Shown here one piece after another: positions 49,000 to 61,289 of a DNA stretch of 64,000 nt. How positions within the stretch are numbered: the first letter of the stretch is position 1; each line of letters opens with the position of its first letter. The position numbers and the translations under genes are program-made. The DNA comes from Balanoglossus misakiensis (lineage: Eukaryota > Hemichordata), in contig CM082592.2 of assembly GCA_040954595.2 (NCBI GenBank), positions 3,720,001 through 3,784,000 of the forward strand, written 5' to 3'. The notes beneath the pieces are model-generated. The model saw only the letters and a list, made by a program, of their open reading frames with translations, did not search any database and was not told the DNA's origin.

Positions 49000-50054
49000 T
49001 CAGAGGACACTACAGACCAAAGTTCAAAGCAACTGCATGGAAAGTTTCTCAAAATTATTTTATGACCAAAACGACAATAAACTCCAAAAATTACTTTCGT
49101 TATACTTTTCTACGTATATTAACCCTAGGATCCTTCAAACCAATTTACGAATTGCCCCCAAATGCGATAATTTTGCTACACCATTTTGTAGAAGACAACA
49201 GTTTCAAAAATAACCGATTTGGCTCAAAAAGAATGCATACAATAATTTTAATTCCGAAGTTAGACGACAATCTGGACTGTGTCGCATCGACACTCAATTG
49301 AACGAAAGTTGTAAGGGGTTGGAAATACCACGCCTGTGTTATCATGATATATGAACCCAAGGGCTTTCCTCCTGTGAATTGTGTGCGAGAAAGGTTGCGC
49401 CATCTCCTGTGCGCCAGACAAAAAGTGTACCGACCCATAAAGAGAGAACAGGACATCTCACACTCCCAGAGTCGACTTAATGTTTTCTTTAAATTCTTGG
49501 TGTTCCAATGGAGTCTGTTGGCAACCGTTACGTGATAATGGGTGCGTTTGCCCTTTGTCGACGGTATTTTTTCTGAGTCTCTTAGTCTGTGATTCAACTT
49601 AGCTGTCTGCCAGTGTAAAACTCTAAATCATGCATATACAGTCTTTTCGATTTTAATTATTTTAATTCATTTATCAGGGAAGTATACACATTTTTTTTAA
49701 CAAAGCAAATATCACACAACGGCGAAAATGCACGCATATCCTCGACTGGATGTGGCAGTTTCACGCGTCGCTAGCGGGGGCTTTTTCGTACTAGTCAGCC
49801 CACAAGAAAATATGAGAAGCACAGCAAATAGCTGCCATTGTGCTGTGGATAGCTCGGTAGGCTGTATTCACACCCACACCGACAAACCATTGTCAAACAT
49901 TACAATAACACCGTGAAAGGAAATGAACAAACCAATATATGCTATGTGAATAGTCGTCCAAACACTCGGTTACTTTCTCGCATCACTGCCGGCGTAACTT
50001 TTGAATGCTAACTAGATGACAAACTTGGCCTTAAATCAACACCGTAGTTTACTT

Positions 50055-50056
<2 letters not shown>

Positions 50057-50085
<29 letters not shown>

Positions 50086-50157
50086 CGGGGGGGGGGCATA
50101 GAGACAGGGAGAGAAAAACAGACTGAGAGGTGGACAGAGAGAGAGAGACACACACAC

Positions 50158-50210
<53 letters not shown>
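50057..50210. repeat. (GA)n microsatellite cluster
   Basis: Two GA runs (50057-50085 and about 50159-50196) are separated by GA/CA-rich sequence and end in (GACA)n. Confidence 0.95.
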
Positions 50211-53200
50211 ATACACGTAAGTTATCAGATTTAGAAGCTGTCAGATTTCATAGTTAAACCATATAACATTTGTTATCAAGGTGACGGTGTATATCGAACA
50301 GATTGACACCACGCTATTTTTTAAAAGTTAACGTCCACTGTTCTCACGGACACTCTTTGCTCGAACTAACAACGAACACACAGCTGTGAGTTTTCGTTGT
50401 TTTGCACAATAATTCTTCTGTTTCCCTTTTCTGTCTGCGCCCCATCAACATCAAAAGCCACAAACCCTTTCCAGACAAAATGCAAGAAAGCTAAGTCCGC
50501 CATTAATGCCACGAAAGGCAAACAATCCATCTTTGAACAATCGCTCACTACAATACCCTTGTTATCAGCGCTTGGAACTTTTCACGAGCAGAACAAAAGC
50601 AGGATATGAGAACGGGCAAGTCGGGGCAGCCTTGACCTCCACAATACAACAATTCCAACTTTAAACACCTTTAATTATTTCTACTGTCCACACGCTTTGT
50701 CCCGTTCTATCACGGCCCCAGCACAGTTTATATCCGGCCTTTTATGATCATTTCTCCTCGTTTACTTCTCTGTGCCAACAGTTTTATGACTAGAAACCGC
50801 ACACATCGAATTCGAATTCTTTTTTAACCGGCGTTTGAAACTCCTCTGTGATGGCACATTCTGGGGATGAATGATTATTTTTACGGCGAACGAAGCGATT
50901 CACGGAGCTTTTTATACTCAGTTGTAACATGGTGGAGTCAATAAAGTCCAAAACGTGCCGAGACGTGCCACAAACCTCAATCTACACAATCAGATAGAAG
51001 AAACTGACCAGTAAAAGTGTATACACTGCTTTGCCAGCATCATCGGTCTCAATCGTATGGCAGTGGACCATGAAACTACGGATCTCTAGGAAAGTATACA
51101 CAACTGGACGAGTTTTTGGAAACACCCAAAGATAAAAAAGAAAGAGAAATGCTTTGTCTTCGCATTTGTTGACTCGGACAGAAGCAGCCTGGACGAAACT
51201 AGCAAATATCACAAAAACTTGACATATGGTCAGCTTTTAAAAAAGTCAACGAAAATAAACCCCATATTGTTTTCTTGGCGAAAAAGTAATATTGACAAAG
51301 CAGGAAAATTAACCCTTTCCGATAAACTAGTATTTCAATAGACGCTTACGCATGTGGTCTGAGTTGCAAGATTTATAACCTTGATTCTTGATTGTGACAA
51401 TTTATAAACTATTCAGCTTCACTTTTAAATTAGGAAACATGTATGCCATAAAATATCTGAATATAGTTGGCATTGGATCTTTGAATGGATTACTTTTCAG
51501 GATTGATTGCCTGCTGGCATAAAAATAACTCAGTGAAAATATTTATTACTCCACTAGGATATCAATAACATTAAAATTGTATTGGCGTTGCACCGACAGT
51601 ACTTAAATATATATAACTCACATTTTGTGGTTTACGCGCGCGCCTGTTTGCTGTATAGTTGTGACATGCAAGTCTCTGTCTAAAAATATCTTGTAAACTT
51701 ATAACCTCTAAAATCCTCTGTTTTCGTGTGGCTTCACGACTGCAATGACATAATATGCAACTTTTTCTTCTGAACAGCTGATTTGAATCATGAACTTGAA
51801 AGTCGCGGTATAATGGTACCGTCATTATGCACAGTACATGGAAACATTGAACCAAGAATTTATGTCAAAGATTTTCACAGGGGTAAGATTGTACAGGGGC
51901 CAATAAACTATGATTGTGTGTTATTTTTTACCTATAAAAGATATTAATATATCTAGACATATTATATTAAAGGTACGTGGGGTCCTGTAATAATTGACCA
52001 GGTTCGTTCTCCCCGACATACCGTCACATCTTTGCCATCTTGTACGTTTAATTAGTAAACAGGTGGCGTTCTCTCGGGGGGATTTATTGCGAGGAAGTTA
52101 ATCACCGGTAGTACGTACGTGTAGGGTCTATGGTATAACCAATTGAGCACTGCACGTTTAGCAGGCGTTTTACCGAAGATTAGACTCGTATTACCACTGT
52201 CTCGAAATGCACACAAACATGTTAAATCCGCCCAGCGTATGCTTCCATCAAAGATAGTACCCTGTTTATCACATTCAGACACGTTTTGGCTGACATCAGT
52301 AAACGTTGTATTTGGTTTTCTTGGCGACGTACATCGAGATGCCAACTCGCCGGTTTCTAAGCGTGCAGGTGCGACTGTCAAACAGTGGATATATTTGCAA
52401 TCGATAGAAGTTCAGACTTCCTTGTTTACCCACTTGATGCGTTCCTTCGCTGAGCGCGAAAGGCCAACTTTGTCACCGCTCGATCGGAGTCCACCGCGTG
52501 TGAATCAACGCGTCGCTTGCAGTCGATATAAAACCTTCAGTGAAGGTGGACATGTGCGTCAACTCAACTTGGATTCTTTGACAATAAATCCACAGTTGTT
52601 TCAAAGAGCTTATAATCAATACTCCCACCTACTTATGTATGAGAGTAGCTTTGTCCTGCGTAATTTCACCTTTGTTTTATTTTTATGACGCACGGATAAG
52701 TCAGTAATTACCTCTATCAAACGCAGAGATGTTTTCACTTGCAACGTGAAAGCGGTTGATTGCTGTTCGATCGCGTCACAGTAAAACAAAGTTAATCTGT
52801 TTCGAGCTGTATTGACGATTCGTGTTTCAGTCAGTCGATCGCGATGATGTCGACAGGACAGGGGATGACGTAACACACAGTGGAATGTCACTGCCGATTA
52901 CCTAATACACGGTAGTTATATGAATAGCCACTGCTATTGTACGGCAGACGACAAGTAAAATTTGAAAACTGGCGCCATTTTGTTGGTGGTCGTGGAAGTA
53001 AAATGGCAATGTGAATTTTGGTGTTGATTCACGGAGCTCTAACGATGCGACATTGACGGTGACAAGAATGTCACATAAAGTGAATTGTGTGAAACCATTG
53101 GTGTTTGTTTATTCATGTATCAACATCACCACACCATCATCGATCATATTCATTCAAAATACGTCGTGTAGTTGTAGATCGTGGAGTTAAATTATTATAA

Positions 53201-53277
53201 TGGTGGCGACGGATATGTATTGTGACAAGAGCTCACGAGTGTTATTATTGTTATGTCTACATTGTGAGGTGGGTAAT

Positions 53278-53279
53278 TG

Positions 53280-53320
<41 letters not shown>

Positions 53321-53340
53321 GGGAGGAGGAGGAGGACTTC
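53278..53340. repeat. (GAT)n microsatellite
   Basis: A run of about 14 GAT units is followed by GAG units. It generates an artefactual poly-His frame on the minus strand. Confidence 0.95.
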
Positions 53341-54811
53341 GACGATGATGTAATATTGCTGATAAATTAAATAGCACAAATGCTATCGAAGAAGACTCCA
53401 TGACCACTGGCTATTTTCAAGCAAAGCGAGAAGCGTAAAGCATTTGAGGGTCAAAGGTGTGACGGGTGGGTCACCTACAACGTCACGAAAAGAACGAACG
53501 CCGCGGGTGCCGTGTGCTTGCTTTATTATTTGTACAAAAGTTTGTTCTACCTGTGCTTGAGGGTGCGGCGTCTGCGCCATGCATGTTCCTACGCAGAAGC
53601 CATGACATGCCGTAAATCGATCACGGATCCTTATCTAAGATGACGTCAACCTTCTTCAAGAACACATAACTCGAGTCAATCAAAGCGTCAAGACGTTTAT
53701 TGTATTCGGGTTCGAACATTTATTTTGAATTTTACTGGAGAATAAAACGTGAGATATCTGGAATGCTCACAACAGATCGATGTTTTATTCGGAATTGTGT
53801 AAAGGACTGGAATTCCTCACAAGTCCATCTATTGTGAATGTGAATGAGTCACGCTGAGACCAATAAACACGTATCAGTAAATGTGTTTTTAAAGTCGTCT
53901 CATTCCACGTCCTTGAGCACTGACTGTGTAACCTATGACAATAACTTCACCTTTCTATTGTGTCTGGTAATTGATGACGTCACATCCGCCAGAAATACAA
54001 AAACTATCAGACACCAATTTTTAACTGCACTGTCGAACTGTTATACCGTTTTCTTTACATTGATGGTTGAAGTCCCCTAATGTCTGAGTTGGTATAGGTT
54101 ATAGCTTCAAACATGTACACGAATATGCGCATTGGCATGAGAATGTACGCAATGTGTAATTTCAATGATGAATGTTGGTTCATCATCCATATATCTTAAC
54201 AACAGACACTGGGAACTCAAGTGATAGGACTAAAACGCTGCATAACGGATATCGGGCGCGAATGGTGTTTCCGTTTAAGCGATAAGAGGTGTGAACAGCT
54301 TGCGGAAATTCGTGCCACGAGGTGTAACGGTGAAAGGAGATTTAGTGCGAGAGGTCAGCTAAGGTTAATGGCCGGAATAAGGCTATTTGTGCTTGTGGTC
54401 TCGAAAACCAACCACCAGAGGTTTTCCATTTAGATCGGGATAATGTTGAGATGCACTTAACGGAAAGTATAAAACCAACAAAACGTCTACTATCCAGAAG
54501 TAGTTTCTTCGAGGTGAAGCAATGGGATTACTTAATGCATGGAGGTAGAAAAGTTAAGGGTATTATAAACAGTGCACCTTCAGAAAACGATGACTATCAT
54601 GGTTACATATTAAATGGGCAAGCTTAAACATCCATTAGTTATAATCTTTTGGCATTTCTAGTATTTCTGTTTTGTGTATATACTGCAATTTCTTGGTCGA
54701 ATCACTGACGCATGACTGAATGCCCAGTACTAAGCTGATCCACACAACCTGTAAGCGTATAGTCACCACGATTATTATTGGTGAAAACTGTATTCGGGCC
54801 CGGACTATAAT

Positions 54812-54860
54812 TCGTCGTCGTCGTCGTCGTCAACAACAACAACAACAACAACAACAACAA
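54812..54860. repeat. (GTC)n/(CAA)n compound microsatellite
   Basis: Adjacent GTC and CAA runs in the GAS2-like intron. Confidence 0.95.
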
Positions 54861-57800
54861 AAACTAGTATGTGCAGATTTCAGCACGTATGTCATCTGGT
54901 CGGACCTATTTCCATAATTGTAAGGTAGAAATCTCACATAACACCGACAAATGTTTGATTTTTATTTGTCCAGATAAAAGAAAAAACACGCAGATTTGTC
55001 CACGCATTGTTATGGGGCTAAGAAGAGAATCGGTCATTATGTTCAAATTACCGGGTGTGACACAATGCAAGTTGTTGCTTCACCAGTATATCACAGGGAT
55101 TACGCCTGCGATTATCGTTCTCTGTTGGCGTTTAGACGTTAATCGCCACTTTCAAGAACCCAGACAAACTTGGAATTGATCCAATAAGGGTGTTCACTTG
55201 ACCATGGACAGTCTACGACTCGAATCCAACGCCGCCATCTTTTCCAGCCCCAACAGTGGCGTCTTTCAACGCGGCAGGCAGCCAGAGCGCGGAAAAGTGA
55301 CTTCTTTTTAAAGAGCGACACCGACACAAAACCCTGCCCATGTGACATTGCTTTCAACCACTTTACAGCGGTAAATTTAAGGTTGCCTCGTAATACAATG
55401 GACGTGTTACTTAATCAGCTTTCTTCTGGTAACAAAAGACGCGCTACTAACAGCAAAGAATACCCGCCAGGCAGAGCACACTGTAGAGGCAAGTTAAAAA
55501 AAGACAAGAATTGAGATCGCAGCCTGGGTTAAGTGACAGTGTATATGACTGGAAGCCGTGATTTGAGCGTGAGCTTATTAAAAGTCGCGCGGGCTTCAAA
55601 TATCAACGATGTACTTAATATTACCATTTTCACAAAGGCAGTAACTTTTGTTATGTTTATATGTTGGCGTGAGTTCAATAAGCTTGTAGAACTGCCTTCC
55701 AACTCAAACCAGGGCCTAAAGATGTTCAATAAAGAAACTCTTATGGGGAAAAAACTAGAATGTTTAAAAGGCATGCAGCGAACAGAGACAGAAGTAATTC
55801 GGGGTGGGTGCTTAGAGGGGGGGGGGGTTTAATCGTATTTTTTGCATTCATCAATTTCAATGTCAGATAAATCTGTTTTGGTGCGTTTTTGTCAATGTGA
55901 TTTTATTCTTCTATACAATTTAAAGCTTTCCGCATTTTATTGGCACAACAAAGTGTATGTGTGTGAGTCGCATGCTTCAAGTACGGAGGAGTGATTTACT
56001 GAAGGGTACTTGCAGTCGTAATGGGGGGATTTCTTGACTTTTGACTTGCCAATGTTGTCAACAGTACGACCGTTCAAAAAAGGTTCATGTTTGTTGACAC
56101 GTACTGACAAAATAGCATTCGTGATATGTGGTCGAGTCGTGATCTCGGTGACATCCACAATGGCGAACGACGAGACTTTCTAAATTTATGACAAGCGCCA
56201 TTATGGTCACGCCTTCGTGCGGCGAGTGGCAATATGGCCGCTGCACAAATGTGAACCACGGTACTAAACTGCACACTGCTTGTGAATGGAACAAGAAAAC
56301 TCTCTGTTACATATTTAGAATGATCATCTTGGTGCAGAATTTCAAAATGTCCACCCCCGGTGTTTGCGTTATTAGTCTCAAAACACTCCACCTGCGTTCC
56401 ATTCTTGACACCTTGCCCTATCTTGAGCGCAACATACCAACGCACACATGTGTCGGTCGTTTCTGGGGACGAGCGAGAAATGCCGACATTTTAGTAGTGT
56501 CAAACTCGACCCCGTGTTTCTCTGTCGAGTGGGTCCGTTTCTATGGCGACCGAAATGCGTCTGTCACGCAGACGACGGGGTCAGAGTACACACATTGATA
56601 ATGCAGTTTTGATTTAGACAGTACTGGTGACTAGGGCGAGTTTTCTTTGTCTTTCATGAACCGGTCAATGCTTATGTTTGGATCAGAGGAGGATTTTGTG
56701 ACCCACTCGAATTATTTGGTCAAATATCGTCCTCTGTGGTATAAATACACGCATATATGATGCCAGTAATCATTCGATGTTGATGACACGAAAACTTTGA
56801 AGTGTTCGATTTGGAAATTTAGCAGTTTGGTTGACGTGTTGTGTAACTATAAGGAAACGACATGGAAACGTCGCATTCCTCAACCTCCGTTTGAAGTTCG
56901 AGAACAACCCCCTTCTTTGCTGGCATACTTGCTCGATATGCCAATATATAGATACATGCATGCACAGGTACCAAAATAATGAGTACGTGGTACTTGAATG
57001 GAAAATGGCTTGCATGGTACTGTGATGTTGTGCTCGAATTAGATATTCGTAAAATTTGAACGACATTGGAATCTGAATGTCACACAGAGGTGGGGACGCG
57101 GCAAATGACTATTATCAAAGATGCGAGCGTAATCAAACCAAACAGTAGTTGTTGATAAACTAATTACGTATACTCCGTGCTCTACCAAAGCGTGGAGAAC
57201 GTTCAATGTCACACGGAGACGATATGTACACACGGTAATGAGTTAACTGTACAACTCGATTATCGTATACAGGTGAATACTGTATAATCTGACATTCAGA
57301 CAATAACATACATGCAGATCATTAGACGTTCTTCAGTGGTCGTTCTGGCGGGAAAATTTATGATGAACGGAAACAAATATCCCGAATCAAATCCACTGCC
57401 CCACAGACCAATACACACAAAATTTTTGAAGTACTAGCCGAGTTTGTTATTTTTATGGCACAACCCGCCTGCTCATTACGACCTGTATATTTTACATCCG
57501 CGCAAAACTGAGCTCGGCTTATTGTGGGTCCACCACAACTGTTCAGGGGTAGATATATTAAGCTGTCATGACCCCTGACCCAGTGTTCGAATACCGATGG
57601 AATTACAGACGACATCTGCGTGTACAACAAGCACCGACATGTTCGTGAATGCGCGCCGAACAGTGAAGCGCGGAAGATTTACAAGGAGCCCGGGTCTGTT
57701 GCTTAGCAACCAAGCTGTTGACGGCAGCCATTACCCCCTTCCATTTTTGTTTTGCAACGGTCGAAAATGGCGTCTGAAATTGGTGGGACTGTGGAGTGTT

Positions 57801-58169
57801 TGATACTCTCCGGTTTCGTTCCAGGGATTAAGCACTAAAAGTAATTGGACTTTGGCTATTCATCTTCGGAATGGCCTCGAGTATTTGCTATCGGCTCTTT
57901 GTTCACTTGCTGTTCAATTTTAGGGGGGAGGGGGCGATTCTGTAACAGTGTTGAGTAGTTGGCATGCTGTAATCCTGTTCAACGTTCTCCGCATGGCTTC
58001 ACTCTGTAATATACCATTCATCGACGATTCCCCGCACAAAGTCTTCACCGAGCTATAAAACTGTCAGTACAAAACGTCAGCTTTTGTATATATAAAAAAA
58101 ACCAGCTGCTCAGAATATTCAGAAGTGCAAACAACTCGATGAAAAATTAACCCCCTTGCAAATGACGAC

Positions 58170-58183
58170 AGCAACAACACCAA

Positions 58184-58215
<32 letters not shown>

Positions 58216-58322
58216 TACATACATACATACATACATACACAACAACGATGATAATGACGACGACGACAACAACAACAACGACGACGACTTCAACAAATTG
58301 ATGACGAAGACATTGACAACAG

Positions 58323-58353
<31 letters not shown>

Positions 58354-58376
58354 AACAACAACAACAACAACAGTGA
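58170..58376. repeat. Compound CAA/CATA/CGA microsatellite
   Basis: CAA runs at 58185-58214 and 58321-58372 surround (CATA)n at 58213-58239 and CGA/CAA mixes. Confidence 0.95.
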
Positions 58377-60662
58377 CGTCAACAGCATATAACTGAAAGT
58401 AGGCAAACACAGTGCAGTCACTCTGACAAACAATTTATAATAAACCGTAATGATGAGGTTTTTGGAATAAACGCACTTGATATAACGCAGGAAAACCGAT
58501 TCTAAACTCAAAGGAGCTGACCATCGATCGTCGCTGCGAGTGCCGTGGAGTACGTCCTTAAATTAGTTTTCAAGTGTTTTCAAAATATGTAAAGTAGTTT
58601 AGTAGACAGGGCCTCACTCCCACTCGCCGCACCTATCTAAAACTCGTTCCACATTTCGTAACAACCCGAGTATTTACTGTTTTATTTAATCGAAACGCGA
58701 CCTCTGATCAGCAGACCCCGTCTGTCCACAAGCAAGATCTTAAAACGGTCAGAGGTCAACTTGACGCGTAAAGTACGGAAATATCCTTAGAAACGCAATC
58801 GCCTAATTTATACAACGGATGAAAGTTCGAATGACGTATATCACAGCGAAATGTATTGTAATTTCTTCAAGCGCAACATTCGATTTACTTTTGTGTACCC
58901 ATGCAGCGGAAGGCAAATACATATTGGCCAATTACTTTTAAATTGACAATCGTCAGAGTTGAAAATCTTTACATGAATACCTTTTGAACAGTGGTAAAAA
59001 CAATAAAAACACATAATGTAATAAACCGCCACATTTCACAGTTATGTAAACATTCCGTAATACACGTATAAATGGTTTTAATTTCCTCGACAGTCAGTTG
59101 GACAAACAAGTAAATTTAATAACATAGGTACTTCTAAGGATCCAGCCACCATGGTCTGTTCTGTACAGTTTGCAGATAAGCTGATCTCTCATATCCCTTT
59201 TGCAGGATGTCAAGTCAAAACGATGATATCAGATATCCGAAAGTCTCATTTTTATTGGACGGGGTCACGAGGTCAACAAGAACCAAACGAAGGGAAGTGT
59301 CAGTTGCATAATATGATCCACTAATCCTGCGTGTGTCTTAAGGAAACATGGCGGAGAGAATTCGATATCCGAAAGTTTACACCCTCGCCAGTTTTACATG
59401 AAAGTAATTTTAGTCTCAGAATCCCCAGATATGTTTTATTGGTCAAATTAATCAGCCGTCGAACGTTCGTTCTTGCTGTCCTACCCACTGTTTGGTGAAA
59501 ACGTGCAATATAATAATTTTGAGATTAGACAATTTCAACGCATATCGTACATATTTGTGAGCACCGTTTGGCCAAAAGTCATTCCAGCATTGTCTATAGC
59601 CGTAGAACAAGTACGTCATTTAAAGAGCACTACATAAGCACGTTATTTAAATAGCTCCTCGGATTTCATGCATAACTACTAGTATTTCAACAACAATATA
59701 GCCACTAAAACATATTTTAAAAGAGGACCTGCCCATAACAAGAAGTGGCGTCGTGGTGATTTCGAACATGATTTGGAATTCTCCCACGCTGAGAAGGTTT
59801 GCGAAACCCGAATTGGTCGATTCCATTGTTTCGCTCGCAATAAATCCCTCTAAAGCACCACACTATGGATGTTTTGTTCACCCTGGCTGGTGCGTGCTGG
59901 CTTTTAGCCCATTTAATTAGAGCGAGTTAACAAGTCCACACAATATAGCACGTTTTACACGGTTCGATATCACGATCGATGCAGTAACCTACAATTGCCC
60001 GGCGTCGCAGCAGTGGAACACTGCGCTGGGGGCCAAAACAATGAAAAGGCGAGCCAGCTTTGCTGGCGTTTTAATTTTTGGGCGGTGCAAAGGTTCTCCC
60101 TTCTCACAACATATCAAATTATTTGGTGGAAGAAGCTAATACTGGAGCTGACACGGTATATGTGGTGTACCCCTGGCGAGTTCATGTCCCTGGGTCTATA
60201 TACTACAATAGCAGAGTGTCACCCCTTTGTCGCCTGTATCTAGCCTTGGGTGATTCACCCAATATTAGACGCACGCTGCGCAGTGTCTTTCTCCGAGCAA
60301 TGCACCCACCTCCGCACTAACTATCTGACAGCTACCGGAGTGTTCTGAGTTCAAGTGGGTTCTTCCTGCAAACTTACAAAGTGCCAGTGTTTGTGCACAT
60401 ACACGCCGGATCAAAAAAAAATAAATTGGCAATTCCTGTTATGAACTGAGGGAGTGGTGACCAAGATGAAAACATTGCATTGGGGGTATGGACCCGGGTT
60501 TTTGTGTTGACGTGTTGGAACCCTGCCATCAAAAGGTGTGCATTGTTGAATAAAAGCGCTGAATCGAGCCGTTAACCTTATCAAGAGTGAGCAAACAGAG
60601 CGATACTGAGCCAGTGTTTGAATGCTCTCGGATCAGCGTAGATCAGAAGTGGGGCTACCTAC

Positions 60663-61289
60663 CATCTCGTCCAGCGACATGACATCGCACGTTTTCTTCT
60701 GGACGAATTTGATCGGCGGTTCCTCGCCGGCTATTTCGGCCTCGATCTCCCGTTCCATCTGAATGATCATGGGGGCTTCCATTCCAAACTTCGCCCCGCG
60801 CCGCGCCAGCTCCAGCAAGCACAGCACAAAACTTTTCTCGTTCTTCCGCAGAACCAAATCGTCCGTTTCGAACAACAGCACGTCTTTGACACCGAGCGAA
60901 TGCCGACACCAGTATATGAAATTGCTGATATTATCCCGGGCCATGAAAGTTCCAGGCGGAGCGAGCGGTTTGTACCGTATTTCTTTTTCCGGAATCTGGA
61001 GTCCATTTCTGGGCGAGTTTTCCCCCAACGATTTCCTGAACTCTATGGCAGCTTTGTGGACGTTGTTGGCATGTTGGCACAGAACGATGCCGGACTCCAG
61101 TTTCTCCAAGAAGTTATCGGCTGTAAGATCCAGGTTGTACATGTCATTGAACCACTCCGCCAAGTCCTCTTTCATGGCGTAGATATAGTCACGGTTCGAC
61201 TTGAATCCCCGTATCGGCGTGGCCTCCCATTTCTTGTTGTACAGATTGCTGTACGGGTCGGCCAGCTCCTCGGTGTCCGAATCTCCCAT
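60663..61289 (-). CDS. GAS2-like protein, first coding exon (CH domain)
   Basis: The 209-codon exon runs from the ATG at 61289 to a GTAGGT donor after 60663. It encodes a calponin-homology domain (about residues 35-170) of the GAS2 family: '[14 protein letters not shown]', 'GIVLCQHAN', '[17 protein letters not shown]', '[20 protein letters not shown]' and '[15 protein letters not shown]'. CH domains of this family bind actin, and together with the GAR domain the protein links actin and microtubules. The N-terminal 34 residues are polar. The exon ends 'SLDEM', where the next exon resumes the family pattern. The specific paralogue (GAS2 or GAS2L1-3) cannot be fixed. A TATA-like 'tttatac' on the minus strand lies about 95 nt upstream of the ATG. 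Confidence 0.93.

Larger units (their letters stand above)
45723..60662 (-). other. Large first intron of the GAS2-like gene
   Basis: This 14.9-kb stretch between the CH exon and the GAR exons is typical intron sequence. It holds many microsatellites (listed separately), a poly-C run at 47170-47184 and no supported gene. Short open frames here show no recognisable domain. Confidence 0.75.

Noticed and set aside
52143-52688. 181-codon plus-strand frame in the host part
   Set aside because: No recognisable domain, an antisense frame of similar quality, no splice signals or start context; probably chance in a CpG-rich segment.
53195-53407. Poly-His minus-strand frame
   Set aside because: Produced by the GAT microsatellite and flanking repeats.
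58147-58511. Val/Leu/Cys-rich minus-strand frames
   Set aside because: Translations of CAA/CATA/CGA microsatellites.
59995-60320. Two overlapping 80-codon plus-strand frames
   Set aside because: Neither shows a domain or coding-like composition, and they lie inside a host intron.
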